DNA of 64,000 bases from contig JACKFB010000016.1 of the NCBI GenBank assembly GCA_020632695.1, positions 62,001-126,000 of the forward strand. Direction: 5' to 3'. The notes under the pieces are model-generated. The model did no database searches, was not told the DNA's origin, and saw nothing but the letters and a program-made list of their open reading frames with translations. Source of the DNA: Deltaproteobacteria bacterium (GTDB lineage: Bacteria > Myxococcota_A > UBA9042 > PHBI01 > JACKFB01). The stretch's first letter is position 1, and every line of letters starts with the position of its first letter. The translations under genes and the position numbers were made by a program. Positions 34,456 through 45,569 of this stretch are shown piece after piece.

Positions 34456-35273
34456 GCGCGGCGGATGCTCCGCCCGCGGCACGCTCACCGCGCCGCGCCG
34501 GCCGCGCCGCCCGGGCGCTCGGCTGGTGCCTGGTGGCGCTGTGGCTGCTGCCCTACTGCGCGCACACGCGGGCGCCGCGCACCGTCGTCACCGCCAGCGG
34601 CGAGCTCATCCGCGTGCACGACCGGGCCTTCACCTGCGAGGGCGACCTGGTGGACGAGCAGGTGCACCAGCAGGCCGGCGGCGGTGTCACGGTCGAGCGC
34701 GAGCTGGCCAACGGCGTCCAGTTCGGCGGCAGCCTCGAGGCCGTGTCGGGCCGCATGCTCGAGCACCGCGGCTCCACCCAGCCGGTGCCCGGCCGCACGC
34801 CGTATGTCATCGGCTCGGCCGGCGCGCAGGTCGGCTACGACCATCGCTGGTTCTCGGTGGACGCCGGGGCCAGGCTCTACCTGGCGTCGGGCCGCGAGCT
34901 CTCGGCGGCGCCCTGGCTGTGGGCGCGCGCCGGGCGTATGGACCGGGTGTGGGGTGAGCTGGGGGTGGGGCCCCGCCGCGGCGCCTTCGACCCGGTCTTC
35001 TTCGGGTTCGGCGCCGGATTCCAGGCCGGCCTCCTGGGAGGCAGCGGCGGATTCGCATGGATCGGCCGGCGCTACCGCGAGCAGCTCGAGCCCGAGGAGA
35101 GCTCGCCCGCCTTCGCGTCCTACCGCGACCGCGCGCTGGACCCCGCCGGCTATCTGGAGCTGGACCTGGCGCTCAACGAGCGGACGCGCCTGGGCGTCCG
35201 CGCCATCGTGGGGCACCAGCCCTCCGGCCGACTGACCCTGCGCTTCGCGTTCCCGGACCCCGTCACGCGATGA
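34452..35273 (+). CDS. Envelope protein of unknown function, beta-rich
   Basis: A 273-residue protein with a basic N-terminus and one hydrophobic segment (about 21-36, ending PYCAH, not a canonical lipobox), so an exported or membrane-anchored protein. The rest has alternating strands with Gly/aromatic residues (VIGSAGAQVGYDHRWFSVDAG, FDPVFFGFGAGFQAG, RLTLRFAF), consistent with a small beta-barrel. The ATG overlaps the TGA of the second cNMP-domain gene, so it may be the output of that pair. Its end overlaps the convergent AEC gene by 11 bp. Confidence 0.75.
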   Translation: MSAADAPPAARSPRRAGRAARALGWCLVALWLLPYCAHTRAPRTVVTASGELIRVHDRAFTCEGDLVDEQVHQQAGGGVTVERELANGVQFGGSLEAVSGRMLEHRGSTQPVPGRTPYVIGSAGAQVGYDHRWFSVDAGARLYLASGRELSAAPWLWARAGRMDRVWGELGVGPRRGAFDPVFFGFGAGFQAGLLGGSGGFAWIGRRYREQLEPEESSPAFASYRDRALDPAGYLELDLALNERTRLGVRAIVGHQPSGRLTLRFAFPDPVTR

Positions 35274-36225
35274 GCGCGAGGGTCAGCGCGCCCACCAGGG
35301 GCAGGCTGACCAGGCTGAGCACAGTGGTCAGCACGATGCCGCGCGCGACGGTGGCCTCACCCAGCGCCAGCTCGTGGGCCAGCGAGAACGCGGCGATGGC
35401 CGTCGGCACGGCGGCCAGGAGCACGAAGACCCGGGCCTCGAGCGCGTCGATGAGCCCGGCGCGCCAGAGCGGCCAGGCCAGGGCCAGGGCCAGCGCCGGC
35501 GAAGCGAGGAGCTTGCCGGCGCTCAGGACGAGGGCGGGCGCGTCGAGGCTGCGCAGGGCGGTCGTGTTGGCGCGCAGGTAGAGGCCCAGCATGAAGAGCG
35601 CCACCGGCGGGGCCGAGGCGGCGACCGGCGCCAGGGGCGGGAGCAGGTGTTCGAGAACGGACGCGGGCAGCGAGCGGAGCAGCAGGCCCACCAGCGGCGC
35701 CCACACCAGGGGCTGGCGCACCAGGCGGCGGGCGACCAGGGCCAGCCCGCGTCGCTCGCCCCCCTGCCAGCGCAAGAGCAGGGCCGGCCCCAGCGTCATG
35801 GCCAGCGCGACGTGGAGCGCGACGCCCACCGAGGCCAGGCCGACGCTCTCGTCGCCGAGGACGCTGACGATGAAGGGGAGCCCCACGTAGGCGATGTTGC
35901 CGAAGATGGCGCCCAGCGCGATGGCGCCCAGCTCGTCGCGGACGCTCCCGGCGCTGCGCCCGAGGATGGCCAGGGCCGGCACCCAGGCGGCGAAGAGCGC
36001 CAGGTGGGCCAGGTAGAAGGCGGGGTGGGTGGGGACGGCGTGGCTGGGGTCGGCGGTGCCGAGGACGATGAGCAGCGGGAAGGCCACGTAGAGCACGTAG
36101 CCGTTGAGCGCGGCGATGGCGTCGGGGCGGCGCGCGAAGACCGCGGTCCCGCCGGCGACGTAGCCGAGCAGGACGGCGACGCAGGGGGGCAGAAGCCGCA
36201 GCGCCAGGGCGAGGACGACGCTCAC
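35263..36225 (-). CDS. AEC (auxin efflux carrier)-family permease
   Basis: Inner-membrane transporter (320 aa) with ten predicted helices in two five-helix halves. The family pattern is clear: first-helix GYVAGG, ALNGYVLYVAFPLLI, GNIAYVGLPF in the middle, SAPPVALFMLGLYL opening the second half, and AAVPTAIAAFSLAHEL near the end. Bacterial members move small carboxylates or other metabolites; the substrate is unknown. The start is GTG, overlapping the hydrolase stop (GTGA). It is the last gene of the coupled run from OmpA. Confidence 0.92.
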   Translation of the reverse strand: MSVVLALALRLLPPCVAVLLGYVAGGTAVFARRPDAIAALNGYVLYVAFPLLIVLGTADPSHAVPTHPAFYLAHLALFAAWVPALAILGRSAGSVRDELGAIALGAIFGNIAYVGLPFIVSVLGDESVGLASVGVALHVALAMTLGPALLLRWQGGERRGLALVARRLVRQPLVWAPLVGLLLRSLPASVLEHLLPPLAPVAASAPPVALFMLGLYLRANTTALRSLDAPALVLSAGKLLASPALALALAWPLWRAGLIDALEARVFVLLAAVPTAIAAFSLAHELALGEATVARGIVLTTVLSLVSLPLVGALTLALIA

Positions 36226-37505
36226 TCAGCGGCGGCGTGGGTGAGCGTGGCCGCCGGCGAGACCGGCGCGCTGCCGTCGAGGATGGCCGAGACCGAGGTG
36301 TCGCCGAGCAGCCGGGCGCGGGCGAAGGCCAGGGCGTAGGTGCTGACGATGGCGAAGCCGTCGGCGTCGGCGATGTCGGCGCAGCCGCCGATGCCGAAGA
36401 CCTGGTGGCAGCCGCCGGCGATGGAGACGCGCGTGACGTCCTTGCCCGCGAGGGCGGCGAAGATGGGGTCGCCCTCGGTGGCGTCGGGGACGCTGGTGTC
36501 CGCGTCGCCGGTCATCATGAGGATCGGGACGGCGACGTGGGAGTAGCCGGCGTCGCCGAACATGGCCCGGTTGCCGGCGGCCATCGGGATGGCCGCGACG
36601 ACGCGCGGGTCGCGGGTGCCCTGGCGGAAGACCTCGATCTCGGCGGCGGTGCAGGCGCCGCCCGGGCCCTTGTCCTGTGCGCAGCCGGCCTCGATGGAGG
36701 GCATGTCGAAGGCAGCGCCCACGGACGCGAAGGTGGTGTAGCCGCCGAAGCTGTGGCCGCTCATGATGACGTGCTCGGTGTCCAGATGGCCGGCCAGGGG
36801 ATCGGTGGCGGGGAGGTCGCGCAGGGCGTCCAGGGCCGCCGACACATCGAAGCTGCGCAGGAAGAACATCGAGGTGGGTCGCTCGACCTTCGCGTCCAGG
36901 GTGGTGTTGCCGGTGTGCTCGGGGGCCGCGACCACCCACCCGTGGCTGGCGAAGTGGTGGAAGAGCGAGGGCGAGGCCCCGGCGTAGCCCAGGTGGCCGT
37001 GGGAGTGCACGTGCAGCGGATAGGTGGTGCCGACGGCCGGGGGGGCCAGGGAGGCGTCGGCGATGGCGCCGTCGTCGGCGAAGATGCCGAGGTAGATGGC
37101 GTCGGGGCCCTCGGTGTCGGTGGTCGGGTACCACAGGGCCAGCTTGAAGGTGCGCGGCTCGGGGACTCCGGCGGGCTGGTAGGTGACCGACAGGCTGCGA
37201 TAGCCGGTGCGGTAGGGGCCCTCGGTGTCCGGCGGCCAGGCGAGATCGGCCCGGGGCGGCGGCCCGGTGTCGGGCGTGGCGTCCGCGGTGGCGTCAGCCG
37301 TCGCGTCGGTGATGGCGTCGGACGCCACGTCGCCGGTGACGTCGGACGCCACGTCGCCGGTGACGTCCAACCTCGCGTCCGTGATGGCGTCGGAAGTCGC
37401 GTCCGTGATGGCGTCGGAAGTCGCGTCCGTGACGGCATCGGAAGTCGCGATGCAGGCGACCAGCAGCAGCGACGAGGCCAGGAGCGGGAGGGTGCGACGG
37501 ATCAT
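36222..37505 (-). CDS. Alpha/beta-hydrolase lipoprotein (PAF-acetylhydrolase/chlorophyllase-like)
   Basis: A 427-residue lipoprotein (LVAC, Cys18) with a linker of Thr-Asp-Ala-type repeats (about 21-88) and a hydrolase domain: YPLHVHSHGHLGY (oxyanion strand), VVAAPEHTGN, the nucleophile elbow GHSFGG (Ser252), an acid at MMTGDADTSV and a His in GGCHQVFG. The lid has Cys pairs (GCAQDKGPGGAC). The fold recalls PAF-acetylhydrolase/chlorophyllase-type dienelactone hydrolases. It overlaps the kinase stop and the permease start, so it belongs to one transcript; the product of one may feed the other. Confidence 0.88.
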   Translation of the reverse strand: MIRRTLPLLASSLLLVACIATSDAVTDATSDAITDATSDAITDARLDVTGDVASDVTGDVASDAITDATADATADATPDTGPPPRADLAWPPDTEGPYRTGYRSLSVTYQPAGVPEPRTFKLALWYPTTDTEGPDAIYLGIFADDGAIADASLAPPAVGTTYPLHVHSHGHLGYAGASPSLFHHFASHGWVVAAPEHTGNTTLDAKVERPTSMFFLRSFDVSAALDALRDLPATDPLAGHLDTEHVIMSGHSFGGYTTFASVGAAFDMPSIEAGCAQDKGPGGACTAAEIEVFRQGTRDPRVVAAIPMAAGNRAMFGDAGYSHVAVPILMMTGDADTSVPDATEGDPIFAALAGKDVTRVSIAGGCHQVFGIGGCADIADADGFAIVSTYALAFARARLLGDTSVSAILDGSAPVSPAATLTHAAAE

Positions 37506-39964
37506 GCGGGGGCTTCCTCGGTCGGTGCTGACGCGGTGGGGAGCTCGAACCAGAAGGTGGTCCCCTCCCCTACCGCCGTGTCGAAGCCGATGCTGCCACC
37601 GTGCAGCTCGACGATCGAGCGCGCGATGCCGAGCCCGAGGCCCGAACCGCGCGTTCGGCGAGTGGTGGTGTGGGCCTGGGCGAATCGCTCGAAGATGCGG
37701 GGGCGCGCCTCGACGGGGATGCCCGGCCCCCGGTCGCTGACGGACACGCGAGCGCGGTCGGCCAGCGCCTCGAGGCGCACCTCCACCCGGTCGCCCTCCG
37801 GCGAGAACTTCAAGGCGTTGGAGACGAGATTGGCCACGACCTGGCCCAGGCGGTCGCGGTCCGCGTGCACGGGCAGCGGGGCCGAGGCCGGGCTCAGCGC
37901 CAGGGCCACGCGGTGCTCCGCGGCGTAGCCCTGGGCCTCCGCGACGGCGTCGGCGACGACCGCGCCCAGCTCCAGGGGCTGCGGGCTGAGCTCGAGCGCG
38001 CCCGCGTCGAGGCGCGCGACGTCGAGGATGTCGTTGACCAGGCGCACCAGCCGCTGCGATCCGGCGTGGGCGACCTCCACCATGCGCGCGGCGTCCGGCG
38101 GCACCTCGCCCAACCGGCCGCTGGCCACCAGCCCCAGGGCACCCCGGATCGAGGTCACCGGCGTCCGCAGCTCGTGGCTGACCATCGCGACGAAGCGCTC
38201 CTTGGCCGACTCCGCCTCCCGCCGCGCGGTGATGTCACGGACCACCGACACGAAGGCCGCCCCCAGCGGGGCCGCGGCGTCCTGAGGCGGGATGCGGCTG
38301 GTGACGACCTCGGCGACGAAGGTGCCCCCATCGGCGCGCACCCCCTCGCACTCCCAGGGAGCGGCGGTGCGCGCGATCTCGCCCTCGTGGCCGGGCCACC
38401 CCGGCAGCAGGGCGGCGACGGGGCCATGGGACGACGCCCCGCGGGCCAGCCCGAAGAGCGCCGCCGCCGCGTCGTTGGCCGACACCACCACCCCCGCGGG
38501 GTCCACCCCGAGGATGGCGTCGGCGACGCTGTCCACGATGAGCTCGAGGTGCTGGCGGCTGCGCATGACTCCCTCGGCGATCTGCTGGCGCACCAGCAGC
38601 GCCCGCCGGTGCCGCTGGACCGCGACGTAGCGGCCCGCCATCTCCGCGGCGGCGATGGCGGGCAGCCCGGCGAATCCGGCGGCGGCGCCCGGCCACAGGC
38701 CGAGGCGCGGGCCCAGCGCGAAGGCCATGATCGCGTGCAGCAGCAAGGCCAGGGCCAGGGCCAGGAACACGGTCGCCTGGTTGGGCACGATCCAGAAGAC
38801 ACCCAGGGCCAGCAGCAGCAACAGCGCCGTCTCGGCGAAGCCCGCCCAGGCCGCGAGGCCCTCGGAGCCCAGCAGCGCGCCGCCGAGCAGGTTGTCCGCG
38901 GCCACCGCCTGCAGCAGCGCGCCGGCCACCTGTGAGCCGCCGGCGCGGACGTGGGAGTCGTGCAGTCCCGTGGGGCTCACCCCCACGAAGACCAGCCGCC
39001 CGCGCAAACCCTGGTCGGCGGCCGGCGAGCGACCGTCGTCCAGCAGGAGGTCGGCGAAGCGAAACACCGGGATGCTCCCCTCTGCGGGGAAGCGGATGAG
39101 CGGGGTGGCGCGATCGGTCGCGGTGGCCTCTCGCGTCAGCCGCTCGCGCCGGGCCGGATCGTCGGTCGCCGCGCGGACGGTGGCGAGGGCCAGGCTGGGG
39201 ACGGCCGCGTCGCCCCACGCCACGGCGTACGGGTAGCGGCGCACGACGCCGTCGGGATCGTGGACGATGTTGATGGCTCCGGTCGCCCGGGCCGCCACCT
39301 GCAGGGGCTCGATGTTCGCGACCCGCGCGGCGGCACGCAGCCGCACCCCGTCGGGCGCCACCTCGGCCAGAGGCTGGGAGGCCAGCGCCACCGGGTCTGC
39401 GTCGTCCGCCCCCTCGGGGCCGCGGTCGAGCACGAAGTACTGCCCGAGCACCACGACGCCCGCCGCCGACACCGCCTCCACGAGCTGCCGGTCGCCGTCC
39501 AGGGCCCGCAACCGGAAGCCCAGGTCGGCCCGCAGCTCGCGGATGGGCGCCGAGGTGTCCAGCTCCGGTCTGGCCAGCACGGCGCCGACGGTCTCGGCCA
39601 GCTCCAGGGTCTCCTGCGCTCCCGGCTCGTCGAAGACCGCGTCCACCGCCACGGCGGCGGGCCCGTGCTCCACCAGCCGGGCGATGAAGCGCGCCCAGGT
39701 GCCACGGTTCAGGGGCCAGCGCTCGCCCAGGGCCTCCAGGGAGGCGTCGTCCACCAGCACCAGCGCGACGCGCTCGCTCCCCGCGGGCGGCCGCAGCACG
39801 CGCAGGGTGGCGAAATCGTAGAGCGCGCGGTCGGCCGAGGCCAGCGGCTCCACACCCCAGACCCGCGCCAGGGCGATCAGGCTCAGCGCCGCCGCCAGGG
39901 CCAGCCCCAGCACACGGGCGCCGCGGGGGCTGCGCGGATCCGAGCGGACGCGCGCGGAGTTCAT
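37502..39964 (-). CDS. CHASE2-PAS sensor histidine kinase
   Basis: Transmembrane kinase (820 aa). After an N-terminal helix (about 18-38) comes an extracytoplasmic CHASE2 domain (about 45-365: LVLVDDASLEALG, WPLNRGTWARFIARL, AVAVDAVFDEPG, VFVGVSPTGLHDSH). Three more helices follow (about 380-450), a PAS domain (about 480-575), HisKA with SHELRTP and phospho-acceptor His597, and HATPase_c (NLVSNALKFSPEG, DRGPGIP, GSGLGLGIA). All active residues are present. The ATG at 39964 lacks a strong ribosome-binding site. It is preceded by FecR, a typical partner of CHASE2 proteins. No cognate receiver is adjacent. Confidence 0.92.
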   Translation of the reverse strand: MNSARVRSDPRSPRGARVLGLALAAALSLIALARVWGVEPLASADRALYDFATLRVLRPPAGSERVALVLVDDASLEALGERWPLNRGTWARFIARLVEHGPAAVAVDAVFDEPGAQETLELAETVGAVLARPELDTSAPIRELRADLGFRLRALDGDRQLVEAVSAAGVVVLGQYFVLDRGPEGADDADPVALASQPLAEVAPDGVRLRAAARVANIEPLQVAARATGAINIVHDPDGVVRRYPYAVAWGDAAVPSLALATVRAATDDPARRERLTREATATDRATPLIRFPAEGSIPVFRFADLLLDDGRSPAADQGLRGRLVFVGVSPTGLHDSHVRAGGSQVAGALLQAVAADNLLGGALLGSEGLAAWAGFAETALLLLLALGVFWIVPNQATVFLALALALLLHAIMAFALGPRLGLWPGAAAGFAGLPAIAAAEMAGRYVAVQRHRRALLVRQQIAEGVMRSRQHLELIVDSVADAILGVDPAGVVVSANDAAAALFGLARGASSHGPVAALLPGWPGHEGEIARTAAPWECEGVRADGGTFVAEVVTSRIPPQDAAAPLGAAFVSVVRDITARREAESAKERFVAMVSHELRTPVTSIRGALGLVASGRLGEVPPDAARMVEVAHAGSQRLVRLVNDILDVARLDAGALELSPQPLELGAVVADAVAEAQGYAAEHRVALALSPASAPLPVHADRDRLGQVVANLVSNALKFSPEGDRVEVRLEALADRARVSVSDRGPGIPVEARPRIFERFAQAHTTTRRTRGSGLGLGIARSIVELHGGSIGFDTAVGEGTTFWFELPTASAPTEEAPA

Positions 39965-39974
39965 GACCGCGCGT

Positions 39975-39997
39975 GGCCCCGAGGCGCCGTCAGCGGC
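39975..39997. repeat. Dispersed 23-bp repeat, identical to 25189-25211
   Basis: This exact 23-base match to the 25-kb repeat block lies 11 bases upstream of the kinase start. Surrounding bases to about 40130 are similar in style (GAGGCGC, CGGTGCC) but I cannot align them further. Confidence 0.6.
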
Positions 39998-40148
39998 TGT
40001 TCCGAACTCCGGCCCGAGCGGGTCGTCAGCGTGGTCGTCTCGGTGCCCCGAACGCCGAGGGCGCGGGCCGCGCTCGAGACACCGAGGCGCGCGTGCCCTC
40101 GGAAGCACATGAGCCGGCCGCGCGGCGGGGGAAGGTGAGAAGCCCCCG

Positions 40149-41381
40149 TCAAGGCGCCAGCTCGAACGCGTAGGTCTTCGACGCGAACCCCGAGAAGCCG
40201 TCGGCGTCCACGGCGGTCACCCGCCAGAACCAGCGCCCCGCCGCCGGCACGGTGCCGACCCCCAGCTCGGTGTCGCGGGTCTCCACCGACGAGTACTCCT
40301 GGACGAAGGCGGCGTCGCGCGCCACCTCGACGCGGTACAGCGCCGCTCCCGCCGCCGGCGCCCACTCCAGGCGCTTGCTCGACGACACCACGCCGCGGAG
40401 CGGTGCGGCCACCTTGGGGGGCTGCAGCAGGTCGCGCGGCGGCTCCGGCGGCTGGTCTCCGACCACCTGGCTGCCGCTGCCCCCGGGCAGGTCGACCCGC
40501 GCCGACGCCGCCTCCAGGCCGACCAGCCCCTCCAGGGTCTCCACGCGGGTGGTGACCTCGACGGGGTCGGCCGCCACGCGGAAGGTGGTGCCGCGCACGC
40601 CCGCCACGGCGGTGCCGGACATGATCTCGAACTGCGAGCGCGCGCCCGCGGGGCGGACGATGCTCTCGATACGCCCGCGGGTCAGCACCAGCCGCACGCG
40701 GCGCAGCCCCTGGTGGGAGAGCAGCACCGACTTCAGCCGCAGCTCGCCTCCCGCCCCCAGGCGGATGCGGCTGCCGTCCTCCAGCGCGATGACCGCGACG
40801 GCGTCGGCGCCGGTCTCCACCCAGTCGCCCTCCGCCAGGCGCGCGCCCGGGGCGACGGCGGCGCGCTCGGCCCCGGGGGCCCCGGCGCTCACCTGTCCAC
40901 GGGACGAGACCAGGGTGCCCACGGTGCGCCCGCGCCGGCGCACGGCGTAGGTGACGTAGAGCCCGGGCGCCTCGCCCGCTCGCAGCAGCGGCGCCACCGC
41001 CGACACGCGATGCTCGGGCAGCCCCGACAGCACCAGCGCGTTCGCCACCTGCTGCGCCGCGGCCAGCGCCGAGCCGTCGGCGCGCGCCTTGTCCTCCGCC
41101 CGCGCGGCGACGGTCACCGAGGTGATCCCCGGCTCCGCGAGCAGCGTCGACGCGATGGACGCCATGCAGCCGTTGAGCGTCAGCTCGCGGGCGCGCTCCA
41201 CCGTGAGCGGCACGCCGCTGACCACCCGACCGTCGCGCAGGCTCACGCCGCCGCACGGAGCGGGCTCGGCCGCGAGGGCGGCGCCGCTCAGGACCACGAC
41301 ACATATCGCCGCGAGGGCGATCACCGCCGCCGCCAGCCCCGCCGCTCGACGGCTCACCTCGACCCGCTCCGACGCGCTCAT
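40149..41381 (-). CDS. FecR-domain exported protein
   Basis: A 410-residue protein with an N-terminal signal/anchor helix (about 12-37). Residues about 40-130 include a Cys pair and an Ala-rich helical part; 150-300 are a FecR domain (GTLVSSRGQVSAG, GDWVETGADAVAVIALEDGSRIRLG, ELRLKSVL, AVAGVRGTTFRV); the C-terminus (about 320-410) is a fibronectin-III-like fold (RLEWAPAAGAALYRVEV, WFWRVTAVDADGFSGF). Such proteins are often next to CHASE2 kinases or cyclases and probably act as periplasmic ligands or envelope sensors. It overlaps the OmpA stop (ATGA); 184 bp follow before the kinase. Confidence 0.9.
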   Translation of the reverse strand: MSASERVEVSRRAAGLAAAVIALAAICVVVLSGAALAAEPAPCGGVSLRDGRVVSGVPLTVERARELTLNGCMASIASTLLAEPGITSVTVAARAEDKARADGSALAAAQQVANALVLSGLPEHRVSAVAPLLRAGEAPGLYVTYAVRRRGRTVGTLVSSRGQVSAGAPGAERAAVAPGARLAEGDWVETGADAVAVIALEDGSRIRLGAGGELRLKSVLLSHQGLRRVRLVLTRGRIESIVRPAGARSQFEIMSGTAVAGVRGTTFRVAADPVEVTTRVETLEGLVGLEAASARVDLPGGSGSQVVGDQPPEPPRDLLQPPKVAAPLRGVVSSSKRLEWAPAAGAALYRVEVARDAAFVQEYSSVETRDTELGVGTVPAAGRWFWRVTAVDADGFSGFASKTYAFELAP

Positions 41382-43153
41382 GGCTGCCCCTGGGCCGGCA
41401 CGCCTGCCTGGCGGCTGATGTGGAACTCCACCCTCCGATTCTCCTCGCGTCCGGCCGCCGTCTTGTTGTCGGCCACCGGGCGCGTCTGCCCGTATCCCTT
41501 CGCCACCAGCCGCGCCGGATCGACGCCCTTGCTGACCAGATAGGCCATCACCGCGTCCGCCCGCGCTTGCGACAGCGCCAGGTTCCTCGCGGCGACCCCC
41601 TTGTCATCGGTGTGACCCTCCACGCGCAGCTCGAGCACCTGCGGGTTGGCTTGCAATACGGATGCCACCTGGTCGAGCACCGCGTGGCTCCGCTTCTGGA
41701 TGACCGCCTTGGCGCTGGCGAAGTAGACCTTCTCGAGGATGACGATGCGGTCGCGCTCCACGCGCACCTTCGTCTCGCCCGTGTCCGGACACCCGTCGGC
41801 GTCGTCGACCCCGTTGATGACCTCGGCAGCCAGCGGGCACTTGTCCTTCGCGTCGACGATCCCGTCCTGATCGTTGTCCGGATCGGGGCACCCGTCGCCA
41901 TCCTCGAAGCCGTCGGCGTCCTCGGCCCGGTCCGGGCACAGGTCGGCGTCGTCGCTGACGCCGTCCCCGTCGGCGTCGCCCTCCGGCTCGGCGCCCTCGT
42001 CTCCGGCCTCCCCCGCGCGCGGCACGCCGCCCGGCGGCACCTCGTCGGGGCAGCCGTCCTCGTCGACGTACCCGTTGGGCGTCTCGCTCTCGAAGGGGCA
42101 CACGTCGTCGACGTCCTCGATCCCGTCGCCGTCGTTGTCCAGGTCGGCGCAGCGGTCATGGTCCTCGAAGCCGTCGTAGTCCTCGGGCCCGGTGGTGCAG
42201 TGCCTCGCGCCCTCGGGCGAGTGCAGGTCCACGCCCACGAAGAGCCGCCAGCTCGGCGTCCCGAAGCCCGAGGTCAGCCCCGCGCCGCCGCCCACCGTCA
42301 CCGTCGCGCGGGCGCCGGCGTCGATGGCCAGCGCTCCCAGCACCTCCAGAGGCCTGGCCGCCGCGTCGCTGTCCTCGAGCCCCACCGCGCCCTGGATGGT
42401 GCCGCGCAGCGCCAACGGCAGGCTGCCCAGGGGCGCGTGGACTCCCAGCCCGTAGACGATCTCGTGGCCCACGGTGAGGTCCAGCACCTGGCGCTTCTTC
42501 CGCAGCCGCGCGCCAGCCTCCAGCTCGAAGCGCAGCCCGCTCGGCAGCGTGTAGCCCAGCAGGAGCAGGGGCGTGACCACCAGCGCGCCGTCGCTCATGT
42601 CCAGATCGGTGTCGCCGGTGGGCAGCCGGAACTCGCCGGAGAGCGCCAGACGGAAGCCCTCCTCCTGGCCGAAGAGCAGCACCTTCAAGGTCGCCCGCAG
42701 GTCGCCCAGGCCTGCGCCCTCGAGGTCGCCGCCCGTGTCGAAGGGGAACGCCGCGCTCGCGTCGCCCGTCTGCCAGGGCGTGACGGGCAGGACCACGCCG
42801 ATCTCCAGGCGCTCGAGCAGTCCGATGGAGCCCAGGATGTCCAGGGTGAGCTGATTCTCGATGAGGCGCACCGAGCCGCCGCCGCGCTCGAGGGTCAACG
42901 GGCGATGCCCCAGGTGGGCGAGCACACCGGCGCGCCAGCCCAGGTGCTGCCCGACGCCCGAGGCGGTGACGCCCAGGATGTCCCGCTGGCCGGGCCCCGC
43001 CTCGAACTGCTGGGCGTCGACGCCCGTGCGGATCACCGTCTGAGCCCGCGCGCCGCCGGCGAGGAGGCCCCCCAGCCCCACGACGGCCACGGCGACCAGC
43101 GCCGGCCAGCGTCCCGCCGTGCGTCCGCGTGGGCGCCCCGGTGAGTTCGTCAT
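41378..43153 (-). CDS. OmpA-family protein with thrombospondin type-3 repeats (first)
   Basis: A 591-residue outer-membrane protein: signal peptide (cleavage after ARA at about 37), an N-terminal barrel (about 40-330), then four to five Ca-binding TSP3-type repeats (DNDGDGIEDVDDVCP, DADGDGVSDDADLCPD and similar, about 345-460) and a C-terminal OmpA peptidoglycan-binding domain (about 470-575: ILEKVYFASAKAVI, LRVEGHTDDKG, NLALSQARADAV, YGQTRPVADN, NRRVEFHI). The Asp and Arg that hold diaminopimelate are present. GAGGA precedes the ATG. First gene of the FecR/CHASE2 run. Confidence 0.93.
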   Translation of the reverse strand: MTNSPGRPRGRTAGRWPALVAVAVVGLGGLLAGGARAQTVIRTGVDAQQFEAGPGQRDILGVTASGVGQHLGWRAGVLAHLGHRPLTLERGGGSVRLIENQLTLDILGSIGLLERLEIGVVLPVTPWQTGDASAAFPFDTGGDLEGAGLGDLRATLKVLLFGQEEGFRLALSGEFRLPTGDTDLDMSDGALVVTPLLLLGYTLPSGLRFELEAGARLRKKRQVLDLTVGHEIVYGLGVHAPLGSLPLALRGTIQGAVGLEDSDAAARPLEVLGALAIDAGARATVTVGGGAGLTSGFGTPSWRLFVGVDLHSPEGARHCTTGPEDYDGFEDHDRCADLDNDGDGIEDVDDVCPFESETPNGYVDEDGCPDEVPPGGVPRAGEAGDEGAEPEGDADGDGVSDDADLCPDRAEDADGFEDGDGCPDPDNDQDGIVDAKDKCPLAAEVINGVDDADGCPDTGETKVRVERDRIVILEKVYFASAKAVIQKRSHAVLDQVASVLQANPQVLELRVEGHTDDKGVAARNLALSQARADAVMAYLVSKGVDPARLVAKGYGQTRPVADNKTAAGREENRRVEFHISRQAGVPAQGQP

Positions 43154-43517
43154 CGTCGCTTCCTCGCGAGGAGCCGACGTCCTGCCGGTCGTCGGGGAGG
43201 GATGGCCACGCGGGCGGCGTGGCGCGATTGGTGCATGGGGGCACGCATAGCACAGCCGGATTTGCGCGACCACTCCGGCTGGGACGGCCGCGCGACGGCC
43301 GCCCCCGACCACGCAACGTCCCGGACGGCGCCCCACTTTGCTACACACCGATGTCCCCTGTCGCGACACACCCGCTGGCGGCTGCCCTCTTTCGCACCGC
43401 CAGCCCTCCGAAGCCGAACCGAACAAATTCACAGGCCGCCCGCGCCGTGGTACGTGCGTCGTCACGTATCCAGTCCGCAAACCGGTCAGAACGTCAACGA
43501 TCCCGTGGAGGTTTCCC
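43154..43517. other. Divergent intergenic region between two OmpA genes, 364 bp
   Basis: Must hold promoters for both OmpA genes. A perfect 10-bp palindrome TGTCGCGACA sits at 43359-43368 and ACGTG/CACGT arms occur near 43454-43469; either could be an operator. TTCACA at about 43429 is a fair -35 for the plus gene, but no good -10 follows. Nothing else is clear. Confidence 0.4.
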
Positions 43518-45416
<1,899 letters not shown>

Positions 45417-45423
45417 CCGAAGG

Positions 45424-45452
45424 GCGCCGGGCGGGAGGGACTCGCCCGGCGC
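45424..45452 (+). terminator. Hairpin after the second OmpA gene
   Basis: Perfect 10-bp stem GCGCCGGGCG (45424-45433) with CGCCCGGCGC (45443-45452) around a 9-base loop, eight bases after the stop. There is no T-run, which is common in high-GC genomes. Confidence 0.6.
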
Positions 45453-45569
45453 AGTCGTCGCGAACCGGCACGCAGCGATTCGACGCGGCGCGGTCGCGGC
45501 GTAACATGGCAGGACATCGGCGGCCCGGCGGGCGGCCGGAGGGCGTCAGCGGAGCGCCCCACCCCACCC

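Noticed and set aside
37502..39964. Adenylate cyclase with CHASE2 domain
   Set aside because: CHASE2 often precedes cyclases, but the C-terminus here clearly has HisKA (SHELRTP) and HATPase_c motifs.
43154..43517. Defined promoter pair between the OmpA genes
   Set aside because: Candidate -35 boxes exist but none has a convincing -10 at the right distance; only the region is reported.
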